From the NCBI GenBank assembly GCA_017507105.1, contig JAFWBM010000004.1, positions 1 through 64,000 on the forward strand: a DNA stretch of 64,000 nucleotides. The letters run 5' to 3'. Source of the DNA: Bacteroidaceae bacterium (GTDB taxonomy: Bacteria > Bacteroidota > Bacteroidia > Bacteroidales > Bacteroidaceae). The position numbers and the translations under genes are program-made. Every line of letters starts with the position of its first letter. Position 1 is the first letter of the stretch. Below the pieces are notes generated by a model, which saw only the letters and a program-made list of their open reading frames with translations, ran no database searches and was not told the origin of the DNA. Below are positions 24,537 to 34,772 of the stretch, one piece after another.

Positions 24537-27500
24537 TTATCTCTTCTTTATCCACTCTTCCAGATTTTGTATCCATTCGTACCAATTAGGTATGTAGAGT
24601 GTGGCTATAATTGTATTCAGAAACATTCCAAAGACAACGGCTGTCCCCAGGGAGAGGCGTGCTGAGGCTCCTGCTCCTTGTGCGAAAAGCAGGGGCATTA
24701 CACCTAGCACAAATGCAAAGGATGTCATAAGTATGGGGCGCAGACGTACATGCCCGGCTTCTGCTGCGCTATGCCGGATATCGTTGCCGGCAGCTCGGAA
24801 GTCTCGGGCAAACTCAACTATAAGAATTCCGTTCTTGGCACTTAGTGCTATTAGCAGTATTATGCCAATCTGGGTATATATGCTCACCGGGATATCAATG
24901 ATCCAACATCCCATAACTGCGCCGAGCAGTGCTATGGGGACTCCTGTCACCGCTGCTATTGGGCTTGTCCAGCTTTCGTACTGTGCAGCAAGAACCAGAT
25001 AGGCTACAAGCAGGGCAAGGGCCAGTATTATCGTGGTTGTAGAACCTGCACTCTTCTCCTGAAAGGCAACGCCGGTCCACTCGTATCCGAACTCTTCTCC
25101 CAGTTCCTTTTCTATTACTTCCTCTAAACTATTCATCAGTTCGCTCGAGCTGTATCCTTGTGCTGCATTACAGGTAAGTGCCGCGCTGTTGTATAGGTTG
25201 TAGCGTCCTACCTGGTCTATTCCAAGTATCTTCTCAATTTTTACGAAACTGCTGAAAGGAACCATCTCTCCTTTATCGTTCGGAAGACTAAGTGCCAAGA
25301 CATCATTAATCTCTTTCTGACTACGCTCGTTTGCCGATATCTTTACCTGCCATATACGGTTGAACATGGTAAAGTCATTCACATAGACGGCTCCCATATA
25401 ATAGCTCAGTGTCGATAATATACTGTTGATATCTAGTCCCATGCTTATTGCTTTATCGCGGTTTATTTTTATATTGTATTGTGGAACATTGGCTTCGAAT
25501 GAACTTGTGACCGAGGCGATAGCCTCTTCTTTACCATAGTTTCCAATAATAGCATCTATCGCCTTTTGCAATTCGATGTTACCTAAAGCCTTTCGGTCTT
25601 CCAACTGCAGTTGCAGACCTCCGATGTTTCCTATTCCCGGTATGGCGGGAGGTACTATGGCAAAGCATAGAGCCTCTTCTATAGCGATATAAGCCTCTTT
25701 GTTGAATCTATCCACAATGTCCGAAGCTTTATGTCTTGCTCCCTTACGTTCTTTCCAATCCTTCAATACAACGAATATACTTGCAGCATTGCTCTGCTCT
25801 CCATTGTTCATGATACTAAAACCACTGATGCTTATATTAGTCCTAACCTCGGGGTATGTGGCAAGTATCTCTTCAACTTTTTTGACAACTTTTTCGGTGC
25901 GGGACAAAGAGGCAGCTGGCGGTAGTTGCACTGCAATAATTACATATCCGTCATCCTCCTCGGGTATGAATGTCGAGGGCCATTTTATGAAGAGTAGTAG
26001 AGATAAGGCTACAAGCAGAATGAAACTGATGGCGGCTGCAATAGGACGTGGCAACAGCCATTCGACGCTTTTGTCGTATATTTGTTGCATATATCCGAAT
26101 ATACGGTCGAACCATAGGAAAATGTAACTTTTCTTTCCATCTCTGTGTGTAGGGCGCAACATAATGGCACATAGTGCAGGAGTCAGTGTCAGAGAGTTTA
26201 TTCCACTCAGCAGTGTTGATGCCGCTATTGTGAGTGCAAACTGCTTGTATAATTGTCCCGAAATGCCGCTAATCATAGTTGTTGGGATGAATACTGCCAT
26301 CATGACAAGTACCACTCCTATTATGGGCCCCGAAATCTCTTCCATAGCCTTTTCGGTTGCATCACGTGGAGTGAGTCCTTCCTCGTCAATTATTCGTGTG
26401 ACATTCTCGACAACAATTATCGCATCGTCCACCACTATGGCTATGGCAAGTATAAGGCCGAAAAGAGTAAGGGTATTTATTGAGAATCCCAGAAGTTCCA
26501 TTACAGCCAGTGTACCGATGAGCGACACCGGAATGGTAAGACATGGTATTACTGTTGCTCTCCAATTCTGTAAAAAGATGAATATTACAAGTACAACAAG
26601 TAATGTTGTCTCGAACAATGTATACAGAACTTCGTTTATAGAACTGCGTACCACATCTGTGGTGTCGAGTGTTATCTGATACTTTATACCCGGGGGAAAT
26701 GATTTGGATAGTTCTTCCATACGTTCCCGTACAGCTTTGGATACAGCCAGTGAACTTGAACCGGGCGACTGATAAACAGCAAGTGCAGCTGTGGGTTTCC
26801 CTTTAAGGGTAGATGAAGAACTATATGTCTCGCTACCTATCTCTATTCGTGCTACATCCTTTAGCCTTAGCATATCCACTCCGTCGTTGCGTATCACGAT
26901 ATCTCCGAATTCCTGAGCATTACGCAAACGTCCGGCTGTATTCAACGTGTACTGAAATGTGTTGTTGGCATTGTTGCTTAATGTTTGTCCTACTGAACCG
27001 GCCGATATTGCTATATTCTGCTTGGAAATGGCCTGATACACTTGTGCCGGCGATACATTGCGTATACGCATGGCTTCGGGATCGAGCCACACACGCATGG
27101 AGTAATCGCCGGCACCCATTATATTTACGGCACCGACCCCGGGGGTTCGGGTAAGTTGGTCTACAAGTTGCAATTGTGCATAGTTCGAGAGATACAGTTG
27201 GTTGTATATCGAATCGCCTGTAAGGGTTATGAATAAAACAATGTTGGATGATTGTTTCTGAACGGTGACACCTTGTTGTATAACTTCGCCCGGCAATGAG
27301 TTCAGGGCTATGTTTACTCTGTTCTGTACGAGCACTGTTGCCATGTCAATGTCTGTACCTACCTCAAAGGTTACTGTAAGCTGGTAGGTACCGGATGAAG
27401 AGGAGGTAGAACTCATATATATCATGTTGTCTACCCCGTTTACCTGTTGTTCTATAGGTATACCTACAGTCTGTGCTATAGTTTCTGCATTGGCTCCCGG

Positions 27501-27653
27501 ATATACTGCATTAACTTGTACTGTCGGTGGCGTGATGGATGGATATTGGTCTATTGGAAGAAGAAACAGTGCTATGGCACCGCCTACTATCAACAGCAGT
27601 GAGAGTACGGTTGCAAATATGGGTCGACGTATAAAGAATTTGGCAAAATCCAT
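24537..27653 (-). CDS. RND efflux pump inner-membrane transporter, HAE1 (AcrB-like) family
   Basis: The 1,038-residue product begins [20 protein letters not shown] and contains the HAE1 landmarks: [28 protein letters not shown], and the proton-relay Asp pair in membrane segment 4 ([16 protein letters not shown]). Two large periplasmic loops and twelve membrane helices are expected. With the membrane-fusion protein and outer-membrane factor upstream it makes a tripartite drug or bile-salt exporter driven by the proton gradient. Last gene of the three-gene unit, 23 bp after the fusion protein. No regulator is adjacent. Confidence 0.95.
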   Translation of the reverse strand: MDFAKFFIRRPIFATVLSLLLIVGGAIALFLLPIDQYPSITPPTVQVNAVYPGANAETIAQTVGIPIEQQVNGVDNMIYMSSTSSSSGTYQLTVTFEVGTDIDMATVLVQNRVNIALNSLPGEVIQQGVTVQKQSSNIVLFITLTGDSIYNQLYLSNYAQLQLVDQLTRTPGVGAVNIMGAGDYSMRVWLDPEAMRIRNVSPAQVYQAISKQNIAISAGSVGQTLSNNANNTFQYTLNTAGRLRNAQEFGDIVIRNDGVDMLRLKDVARIEIGSETYSSSSTLKGKPTAALAVYQSPGSSSLAVSKAVRERMEELSKSFPPGIKYQITLDTTDVVRSSINEVLYTLFETTLLVVLVIFIFLQNWRATVIPCLTIPVSLIGTLAVMELLGFSINTLTLFGLILAIAIVVDDAIIVVENVTRIIDEEGLTPRDATEKAMEEISGPIIGVVLVMMAVFIPTTMISGISGQLYKQFALTIAASTLLSGINSLTLTPALCAIMLRPTHRDGKKSYIFLWFDRIFGYMQQIYDKSVEWLLPRPIAAAISFILLVALSLLLFIKWPSTFIPEEDDGYVIIAVQLPPAASLSRTEKVVKKVEEILATYPEVRTNISISGFSIMNNGEQSNAASIFVVLKDWKERKGARHKASDIVDRFNKEAYIAIEEALCFAIVPPAIPGIGNIGGLQLQLEDRKALGNIELQKAIDAIIGNYGKEEAIASVTSSFEANVPQYNIKINRDKAISMGLDINSILSTLSYYMGAVYVNDFTMFNRIWQVKISANERSQKEINDVLALSLPNDKGEMVPFSSFVKIEKILGIDQVGRYNLYNSAALTCNAAQGYSSSELMNSLEEVIEKELGEEFGYEWTGVAFQEKSAGSTTTIILALALLVAYLVLAAQYESWTSPIAAVTGVPIALLGAVMGCWIIDIPVSIYTQIGIILLIALSAKNGILIVEFARDFRAAGNDIRHSAAEAGHVRLRPILMTSFAFVLGVMPLLFAQGAGASARLSLGTAVVFGMFLNTIIATLYIPNWYEWIQNLEEWIKKR

Positions 27654-27676
27654 GATATAAATTTGTTGTATATTCC

Positions 27677-28786
27677 TTATAAATTATTGTTTCCTATATA
27701 TGGGGATACCTTCATGCCGTTGCGCACTTTCATGAGTGCTTTGCTTACGTAACGTTCGGTTGGCGATATCCCTTCTGTCACAATTCTAAGTGTATCATCG
27801 ACAAGGTTACCTATGGTTATATGTCGATACTCGACTATGTTTGAGTCGTTGACAACATATATAAAACTGCCTAGTTGGTCATTGCCGATGGATGCATCGG
27901 TTACAAGCAGTGCTTTTTCCAGTTTCTTGTATGGAAGTGTTACGTTTATGTAGCTGCCGGGCTTAAGAAATCTGTCATTGTTGTTGAGTTGTGCCCGTAC
28001 ACGCAGTGTTCCTGTTCCGGTCTCTATGGATGGCGACAGATAGTCCATCTTTGCCTTGTATGTGTAGTATTGGTCTTCGCCCAAGGAGAATATGATATAA
28101 TCCTCTTTACCTATAATGTCGGGACGTTGTTGTTGACGCAGCCATTGATTGTCGGTAACATCAAAATAGGCATACATTATATCATCTTTGTACAGTGTGC
28201 CAAGCACTACAGGTGATGCAGTTCCTGCAATATAGTTCCCTACAGAGTAGTTGCTTAATGACATAATGCCATTGTGTGGTGCCCGTATATAGCAATATTC
28301 AAGATTTTGCTGTGCTGTTTCCAAAGCAGCTTGTGCGCTGCTTACCTCGGCCTCGCATATATCCACTTTAGTCTTTGCTTGTGACAGGTCGCTGCGGCTC
28401 ACTGCATCACTCTTTGCCGCCTGCTCTATCCTTTTATAGTTGATGCGTGCATATTCCAGATTTGCAATTGCAGTCTCGAGTGTGGCTTTGGCTTGTGTTA
28501 CAGCATTCTTGTACAATATTGGCTCTATGACGAAAAGCAGATCGCCTTTCTTTACTCTGCTTCCCGCCTTGTAGTTATTGCTTTCGAGTGTACCGTTTAC
28601 TCTGCTGACAATGTTTACTGTCGCGTCTGCATCGAGATATCCGGGATACTCTCTGGTCAATGTTACCTCTTTTATTATCGGTTTTGAAACCTCAATGGGA
28701 AGTGCTATGGATGACTTCTCACTCTTCTGCTCCTTGCATGATGTTACAAAGAGTATCAATGCAATCATGAATATAATTCTTCTCAT
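27677..28786 (-). CDS. RND efflux membrane-fusion lipoprotein (AcrA/MexA-like)
   Basis: The 369-residue product has a lipoprotein signal ([10 protein letters not shown], Cys at 17). Then come the periplasmic adaptor elements: a barrel-sandwich half ([23 protein letters not shown]), an alpha-helical hairpin ([34 protein letters not shown]), the second half ([20 protein letters not shown]) and a beta-barrel domain. It links the inner-membrane pump to the outer-membrane channel. It lies between the channel and pump genes with 15 and 23 bp gaps. Confidence 0.94.
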   Translation of the reverse strand: MRRIIFMIALILFVTSCKEQKSEKSSIALPIEVSKPIIKEVTLTREYPGYLDADATVNIVSRVNGTLESNNYKAGSRVKKGDLLFVIEPILYKNAVTQAKATLETAIANLEYARINYKRIEQAAKSDAVSRSDLSQAKTKVDICEAEVSSAQAALETAQQNLEYCYIRAPHNGIMSLSNYSVGNYIAGTASPVVLGTLYKDDIMYAYFDVTDNQWLRQQQRPDIIGKEDYIIFSLGEDQYYTYKAKMDYLSPSIETGTGTLRVRAQLNNNDRFLKPGSYINVTLPYKKLEKALLVTDASIGNDQLGSFIYVVNDSNIVEYRHITIGNLVDDTLRIVTEGISPTERYVSKALMKVRNGMKVSPYIGNNNL

Positions 28787-28801
28787 ATATCTTTCCGTTT
28801 T

Positions 28802-30193
28802 TTACCAACCTCCTCCTAAAGCCTCGTATAGTTGTACGAGTGTAATGAGTGAATTGCCTTGTGCCTGTACCAGATACTCTTGATAGTTAAGCAATGTACG
28901 TTGTGAGTCAAGGACATTCTGAAACTGTGTGAGCCCCTGCTTATACAGGTCGAGCGATAACTGCAGAGTCTCTCTGCTATAGTTTACAGCCTCGGCAAGT
29001 GCTACAATCTGTTTTATGGAGTTTTTATACTCGGACATGGCGTTCTCAACCTCTTGTATAGCCTTAAGCAGCGTTGAGTTGAAGTCGGCGATACTCTTGT
29101 CGAGTCGTGCCTGTGCCTGTTTCGTGGCATTGCCGGTACTGCCACCGTCAAATATGTTCCATGATAATGATGGTGCCACCTGCCACTGCATGCTATTGGA
29201 ACGTGGCAGTTTTTCTATATTTTCAGAGGAGAATCCGATAGAACCGTTAATATAAAATGATGGCAACCATTCCCGTTTCGAAGCACCAAGTTGTAAGGCA
29301 TATGCCTCAATCTCTCTCTCGGCACTTCTGACATCCGGACGACGCAATAGCAACATTGCCGGCAGACCTACAGCAACAGGGTCTATGTATTCAGGAAGAT
29401 TTCCGTCGGTATGCCATTGCTGCAGTCGGCTGGGATATGTTGCCAAAAGCACTGCAAGTGTATTGCGATAGTTTTCAATGGTAGATTCCATCTGCGGAAT
29501 TGAAGCGATGGTTGAATAGTATACCGAGCGTGCTTGCGCCAGGTCGAGTTTTGAGGCTAGCCCGCTGTTATATCGCGCCTCTACAAGATTTTTTATTTCA
29601 TTCTGTGATACAGCATTTTGCTGCAATACAGTAAGCCGGGCTATGCTCTGCTTTATGGAGAAATATGTTATTGCAACATTTGCACATAACGATATCATTA
29701 CGGCCCGATACTCCTCTTCACTTGCCAGGTAGAGCTCTTTCTGCGACAGAGACTTTTTATATATCTTTCCGAAAACATCTATCTCCCAACTGAATTCTGC
29801 TGCAGTGTTATAATATCCTTCCCACTCTTCTCTGTAACCACTTGTGGGGCTGTTGCCGCTTGTCTTGGTACGTTGCCATCCTATGTTCAGATCAAGTGAT
29901 GGCAGTAGTCCGGCTCTTGTCTCTTTCCATACTGCTTTTGCTATACGCATATTCTCTATAGCTGAAATAACAGAATAGTTGCGTTCAACAGCGAGATTTA
30001 TAAGGGAATCGAGTTGTGGGTCGTTAAACCTCCTCCACCAATTGTCCTCGATAGGTGATGTCTGTTCAAACATGCCCTCTTGCATCCATCTCTCGGGCAT
30101 TTGTTCAATCTCTATTTTTACATTATTCTGTGCCGATACCAATGTGGCTGTTAAAATGGCTATAAGATATAAAAGTATTATCCTGCTATTCAT
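28802..30193 (-). CDS. RND efflux outer-membrane factor (OprM/NodT family)
   Basis: The 463-residue product has a signal peptide ending TLVSAQ, followed by a region with NWWRRFNDPQLDSLINLAV, the typical start of OprM/NodT-type channels, and paired helical repeats later (LDLAQARSVYYSTIASIP; RPDVRSAEREIEAYALQLGA). It is the exit duct of the tripartite pump. The frame extends to 30226, but the ATG at 30193 opens directly into the signal peptide and is preferred. A 20-bp hairpin ends 27 bp upstream, leaving little room for a separate promoter. Confidence 0.93.
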   Translation of the reverse strand: MNSRIILLYLIAILTATLVSAQNNVKIEIEQMPERWMQEGMFEQTSPIEDNWWRRFNDPQLDSLINLAVERNYSVISAIENMRIAKAVWKETRAGLLPSLDLNIGWQRTKTSGNSPTSGYREEWEGYYNTAAEFSWEIDVFGKIYKKSLSQKELYLASEEEYRAVMISLCANVAITYFSIKQSIARLTVLQQNAVSQNEIKNLVEARYNSGLASKLDLAQARSVYYSTIASIPQMESTIENYRNTLAVLLATYPSRLQQWHTDGNLPEYIDPVAVGLPAMLLLRRPDVRSAEREIEAYALQLGASKREWLPSFYINGSIGFSSENIEKLPRSNSMQWQVAPSLSWNIFDGGSTGNATKQAQARLDKSIADFNSTLLKAIQEVENAMSEYKNSIKQIVALAEAVNYSRETLQLSLDLYKQGLTQFQNVLDSQRTLLNYQEYLVQAQGNSLITLVQLYEALGGGW

Positions 30194-30220
30194 ATAAGGG
30201 TCTGCTTGCTGTATGTATAT

Positions 30221-30266
30221 AAACACTCGGTCATGGCAATCTGTTCATTGCCATGACCGAGTGTTT
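30221..30266. terminator. Perfect 20-bp hairpin between the GH92 operon and the RND operon
   Basis: Arms 30221-30240 and 30247-30266 (core CACTCGGTCATGGCAAT) are exact reverse complements with a 6-base loop. It follows the end of the mannosidase operon on the minus strand, after which the strand reads TTTATATA. It is probably the operon terminator, but lies directly before the pump genes and could affect read-through into them. Confidence 0.75.
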
Positions 30267-30273
30267 ATTCTCT

Positions 30274-30306
30274 GTTCTGATATCGGGACTCTTTCCCGAA
30301 CAGAAC
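30274..30306 (-). terminator. Second, imperfect hairpin just after the last GH92 gene
   Basis: GTTCTG (30274-30279) with CAGAAC (30301-30306) and inner TCGGGA with TCCCGA (30283-30288, 30294-30299), with a small asymmetric bulge. It starts 4 bases after the GH92 stop codon. It may protect the mRNA end or assist termination. Confidence 0.45.
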
Positions 30307-30309
30307 TTT

Positions 30310-32505
30310 TTAATCTGTAATGTCCTTATCGTACCACTTTGCAGGTTTGTCACCCATTACGAATGTAAGTGTGCTACCGGCTTTAAGGTCGTCGTGATTT
30401 ATGTAAGGAAGTTTGTAATCGGTGCCATTGAGTTTTATACTCTGTATGTACTTGTTTGTTTTGCTGTTGTTCTTGGCAACAATTTTGAATACACCTCCTT
30501 CAACAGAAAGCTCGGCCTTTGTTACGGCAGGTGTACCAAACCAATAGCGTGCACCGGCAGGCTCAACCTCGTAGAATCCTAGAGCAGACATTATATACCA
30601 AGCAGACATCTGGCCTACATCCTCGTTACCTGCAAGACCATCGTAAGCATCGTGATACAATGTAGACATCACCTCGCGTATGCGGTCTGCTGCTTTGTGG
30701 GGCTCGCCAAGCATTGTATACATGTATAGGATGTGATGCGATGGCTCGTTACCGTGTGCAAACTGTCCGATGAGTCCCGAAATATCGGGTGAGGGATCGC
30801 CTTCTATTACAGATGGAAGTGTGAAGAGAGTGTCGAGTTGTGCCAACATTTTTTCTTTACCACCGAAGCACTCTGCCATGCCTGCTACATCATGTGGAAC
30901 AAGCCAAGTGTACTGCCATGCATTACCTTCACAGTAGTCATCGTCGCGGTGAGCCGAGAAGAAGGGGTTAAATGGCTCATTGAACTCTCCTGTTGTCTTT
31001 CTACCGCGTACAAGACCTACGGCTGGGTCGAAGAAGTTACGGTATGAGTGACTGTTATTAGTATGTATATTAGCCTCATTCGTGTGGCCTAATGCTGTTG
31101 CCGCTTGTGCCGCAGCGCCATCTGCAATTGCATACTCCATATCATATGCTACAGACTCTTTGAAGAGGTCGCAAGGTATAAATCCATGTTTCTTGCGCAA
31201 GTCGCGACCACGTTCGTTGTGTGCCAAAGTGTTTATAATGGCTTTGTATGCCTCTTCCCTGTTGAATCCACCGACATTCTTTACAATGGCATCGGCTACG
31301 ACTATGATACCGGGATCGCCCACCATGCAGTCTGTCTCGTTACCCCATAGGTGCCATACGGGAAGTCGTCCCTGTTTCTTGCTTATGTCAACCATTGTGG
31401 CAATAAAGTCCTTGTAGCGCTCTTTCTGTATGATACTCATAAGAGGCATCTTTGCACGATATGTATCCCATAATGAGAAGATGCTGTACATGTTGTGCTT
31501 TGAGTTGTAAACTTTGCCATCGGCACCGCGATAATCTCCATTCACATCGTTGAAGAGAACCGGCGCAGTCATTGCATGGTACATTGCTGTATAGAATGTG
31601 CTTGCTGGAACAACGCTGTTGCTCTCTATACGTATCTTTGCCAGTTCTTTCTCCCATGCTGCATCGGCATCCAGTTTAACCTTGTCAAAATCCCAATGGG
31701 CGAGCTCGGCTGCAAGTGCTGCTTTTGCTCCTTCAATGCTTACGGGTGAGATTGCAACCTTAAGCAGTATCTCCTCTCCCTCCTGAGTCGCAAATGATGC
31801 ACGTCCATACATGTTGTTTGTTCCGTGAAGTTCGAAACTCTCAAAAGGCTTTGAGACTTCGGCTGCGAAATATACTTTTTGGTCTTTTGCCCATCCGGTA
31901 GAGTAGCGATAACCGACAATGTACTTGTTGCCTTCTGCGCTCATAGATGCTTCGGTTGTCTTGTCCCAGCATCCTCCATTCTCAAGATCGAACACCAAGG
32001 CTGCATCACTCGAAGCTGGGAATGTGTATCTGTGAAATCCAACACGTGCCGTAGATGTCAACTCGGCTTTAATACCATATCTTGTAAGGGGAACACTGTA
32101 ATATCCCGGTTTTGCAATCTCCTTGCTTCTGTCGGCAGGTGACCACAAACCTGATTTTTCATCTTCTAATATTCCGCGTGCATATGTTACCTCACCTGTT
32201 ACGGGCATTACTGTTACATCAAAAAGGTCGCCTATTCCTGTTCCGCTGAGGTGTGTGTGAGAGAATCCGATTACAGAGTTCTCATCCTGATGGTATCCCG
32301 AACACCAATCCCATGTTGTAGTTACGCTGGTAGGTCCTAATTGTACCATTCCAAAAGGAACGTGTGCACCTACAAATACATGGCCATGACCTCCGGAACC
32401 AATTAGCGGATTTACATAAGAGGTCAGCTTCTCATTCTCGACTGGCGCTTGTGTGCAGGCTGCTAATAATATAGCGCTTGCTAATAATGTCTTTAATATC
32501 TTCAT
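30310..32505 (-). CDS. GH92 alpha-mannosidase lipoprotein (731 residues)
   Basis: The product has a lipoprotein signal (LLASAILLAAC, Cys at 17) and the two GH92 domains: YVNPLIGSGGHGHVFVGAHV at the start of the N-terminal beta-sandwich, then the catalytic barrel with NETDCMVGDPG, AHGNEPSHHILYMY and GNEDVGQMSAWYIMSALGFY. GH92 enzymes are calcium-dependent, inverting exo-alpha-mannosidases. The HGNEPSHH motif is the form I associate with alpha-1,2-mannosidases; the linkage is inference. The ATG overlaps the stop of the upstream GH92 gene (ATGA), so the two are translationally coupled. Last gene of the mannoside operon. Confidence 0.95.
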   Translation of the reverse strand: MKILKTLLASAILLAACTQAPVENEKLTSYVNPLIGSGGHGHVFVGAHVPFGMVQLGPTSVTTTWDWCSGYHQDENSVIGFSHTHLSGTGIGDLFDVTVMPVTGEVTYARGILEDEKSGLWSPADRSKEIAKPGYYSVPLTRYGIKAELTSTARVGFHRYTFPASSDAALVFDLENGGCWDKTTEASMSAEGNKYIVGYRYSTGWAKDQKVYFAAEVSKPFESFELHGTNNMYGRASFATQEGEEILLKVAISPVSIEGAKAALAAELAHWDFDKVKLDADAAWEKELAKIRIESNSVVPASTFYTAMYHAMTAPVLFNDVNGDYRGADGKVYNSKHNMYSIFSLWDTYRAKMPLMSIIQKERYKDFIATMVDISKKQGRLPVWHLWGNETDCMVGDPGIIVVADAIVKNVGGFNREEAYKAIINTLAHNERGRDLRKKHGFIPCDLFKESVAYDMEYAIADGAAAQAATALGHTNEANIHTNNSHSYRNFFDPAVGLVRGRKTTGEFNEPFNPFFSAHRDDDYCEGNAWQYTWLVPHDVAGMAECFGGKEKMLAQLDTLFTLPSVIEGDPSPDISGLIGQFAHGNEPSHHILYMYTMLGEPHKAADRIREVMSTLYHDAYDGLAGNEDVGQMSAWYIMSALGFYEVEPAGARYWFGTPAVTKAELSVEGGVFKIVAKNNSKTNKYIQSIKLNGTDYKLPYINHDDLKAGSTLTFVMGDKPAKWYDKDITD

Positions 32506-34751
32506 TTCGGTTGTGCTTTAAGTTTAAATGTCAGATTCTTTTTATCCAACAGCTCATTGTGTGTAATACGGTATTTCTTCAGGGGTTTGCCACCTAATGT
32601 CATGCTTTCGATGTAGTGACAATCCTTATCGGGGCGTATTGCTTCTATGGTAATTGTACCCTTATCGGTATCCATTTCTATACGGTCAAATACCGGTGTC
32701 GTAAGTGTGTAGTAAGGCTCTGACGGGGTGTCAGGGTAGAAACCCATCATCGAGAATACAGCCCATGCCGACATGGTGCCTGTATCGTCGTTACCGGGTA
32801 TGCCATTGGGGGCTGCCTTGAAATGTGTATCGAGCAACTTCTTTACCTCGCGCTGTGTGCGCCACTCCTCACCGCTGAAACGACTGAAGAGATAGGGATA
32901 TACAATATCGGGTTCATTGGCTGGATCGTAGTGATTTTCGTCGAATACATATTGCAGGCTCTTTATATATGCTTTCTTGCCACCCATAAGACGTGTCAAT
33001 CCTTTTACATCATGTGGTACGGCAAATGTGTAGCTCCATGCTGAACCCTCATGGAACCCGGGGACGTTCTCGAAGTTTTTTCCTGTAGATGCATCAAAAT
33101 CCTCAAGGAACTTACCCTCTTTGGTAAGCGGACGAAGAGTGCCGAACTCTTTGCAGAAATAGTTACGGTAGCTTTGTGAACGCTTTGTAAAAGTCTTTAC
33201 ATCATTCTTGTAGCCAAGTGAATCGGCCATCTGTGCTATTGCATAGTCGGCAAGGCAATATTCCAAAGCGTGCGATACGGAGTTGTCACCCGAAAGGTCG
33301 TTGGCAAAGTATCCAAGCGGTATATAACCATCTTTTATATATGGGTCAATATCGGGACGTATGGGATTTTTGTCACCGGGTGTGGTGGCCGACTTTATCA
33401 TAGCCTTATATGCTGTCATGTAATCGAAATCGCGCAATCCCTTTACATAACTATCTGCTATGACTATTGCTGCAGGGTCACCTTCCATTGTATATGTTTC
33501 GCGTCCGTATAGCTCCCAACGAGGCAACCATCCCCACTCGTTGTACATTCCTACCATTGAACGTAGCATGTCGATCTGGCGCTCGGGGTATACGAGTGTA
33601 AGCAGCTGGTGCAGGTTGCGGTATGTATCCCACAGCGAGAATATTGTGTATCGTGTGTAATCGCCTTTCATTGTGAGGCCACTCTCCATTGAGGGATACT
33701 CACCATTGCAGTCACTTACGATGTTGGGGTGGATGAGTGCGTGGTACAATGCTGTGTAGAATACTGTTTTTTGTTCGTCACTGCCTCCTGTCACGCGGAT
33801 GCGTCCCAAATCTTCGTTCCACTGTTTACGTGCCTGTGCGTGAAGGGCATCGAAGGACATTCCATGTTGCTCCTTCTCCATGTTTTCGCGTGCATTCTCG
33901 GTGGAGACGAATGAGACTCCCATGCGTACAATAATCTGTTCTCCCTCTTTGAGGTCGTCGTATGTGAACCAAAAGCCAATGTCGTCACCCGAAATCTCGC
34001 GGTTGTAGTTAGTATACAACTTGTACTCGCCATCGTCAACAGTCCATTCGGCCTCTACACCTTTGAACAATGGCTGTTTTTTCCAATAACCACTCTTTGT
34101 TGGTACCTTGTCTACCTTCATTACAAAATAGATTGGGAATACTGCTCCGGGATTGTAGCAGAATGTGCCTAGGAGTTTAACTCCTTCAATCTCTGTTGCA
34201 CTAACGCGACGTACCATAGCACCACTCTCGTTTGTAAGTCCCTCACCCAAGTTCAGCAGGATGTGTCCCTTGCCGGCAGGAAAGGTATAGCGCTCGCAAG
34301 AGCTACGGGTTGTGGCTGTTACTTCGGTCTTGATACCATACTTATTAAGTGTATTAGAAAAGTAACCGGGTGTAGCCTTTTCATTGGCGTACTCCGATCC
34401 GTAGTAATGATAATCTACATTCAACTCTCCTGTTGTGGGCATTACAAGCAGTGATGATGCCTCGGGACATCCCACTCCGCTCAATGCTACGTGAGCATAT
34501 CCTGTGAAGTACTTATTGCTATATTCGTATGGTGCCGACCACCAACGTGAATCCTTATCCTGTTCATTCAAATCACTTCCCATAACGTTGAATGGAACAA
34601 CCGACATCATACCGGCAGGACAAAGTGCTCCGGGGTTGGTGGTGCCGAAATTGGTTGTTCCAATAAAAGGATTGACCCAATCGGCCGGCTCCTGTGCATG
34701 CATGTTAATGGTTGTCAGCAGGATGCCTATAAATAAAATGTATCGTTTCAT
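32502..34751 (-). CDS. GH92 alpha-mannosidase, secreted (749 residues)
   Basis: The product has a signal peptide (MKRYILFIGILLTTINMHAQ) without a lipobox, so it is probably periplasmic. The GH92 core is plain: DWVNPFIGTTNFGTTNPGAL, HVALSGVGCPEASSL, the barrel motif METYTMEGDP-like stretch (RETYTMEGDPAAIVIADSYV), and GNDDTGTMSAWAVFSMMGFY. Where its partner has HGNEPSHH, this one has ANEPDIVYPYLF, pointing to a different +1 subsite and so probably a different linkage. Coupled to the next gene by a 4-bp overlap and 21 bp after the ROK gene. Likely acts on a different mannose bond of the same glycan. Confidence 0.94.
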   Translation of the reverse strand: MKRYILFIGILLTTINMHAQEPADWVNPFIGTTNFGTTNPGALCPAGMMSVVPFNVMGSDLNEQDKDSRWWSAPYEYSNKYFTGYAHVALSGVGCPEASSLLVMPTTGELNVDYHYYGSEYANEKATPGYFSNTLNKYGIKTEVTATTRSSCERYTFPAGKGHILLNLGEGLTNESGAMVRRVSATEIEGVKLLGTFCYNPGAVFPIYFVMKVDKVPTKSGYWKKQPLFKGVEAEWTVDDGEYKLYTNYNREISGDDIGFWFTYDDLKEGEQIIVRMGVSFVSTENARENMEKEQHGMSFDALHAQARKQWNEDLGRIRVTGGSDEQKTVFYTALYHALIHPNIVSDCNGEYPSMESGLTMKGDYTRYTIFSLWDTYRNLHQLLTLVYPERQIDMLRSMVGMYNEWGWLPRWELYGRETYTMEGDPAAIVIADSYVKGLRDFDYMTAYKAMIKSATTPGDKNPIRPDIDPYIKDGYIPLGYFANDLSGDNSVSHALEYCLADYAIAQMADSLGYKNDVKTFTKRSQSYRNYFCKEFGTLRPLTKEGKFLEDFDASTGKNFENVPGFHEGSAWSYTFAVPHDVKGLTRLMGGKKAYIKSLQYVFDENHYDPANEPDIVYPYLFSRFSGEEWRTQREVKKLLDTHFKAAPNGIPGNDDTGTMSAWAVFSMMGFYPDTPSEPYYTLTTPVFDRIEMDTDKGTITIEAIRPDKDCHYIESMTLGGKPLKKYRITHNELLDKKNLTFKLKAQPK

Positions 34752-34772
34752 TGTGTCTGTCTGTTTCCTAAT

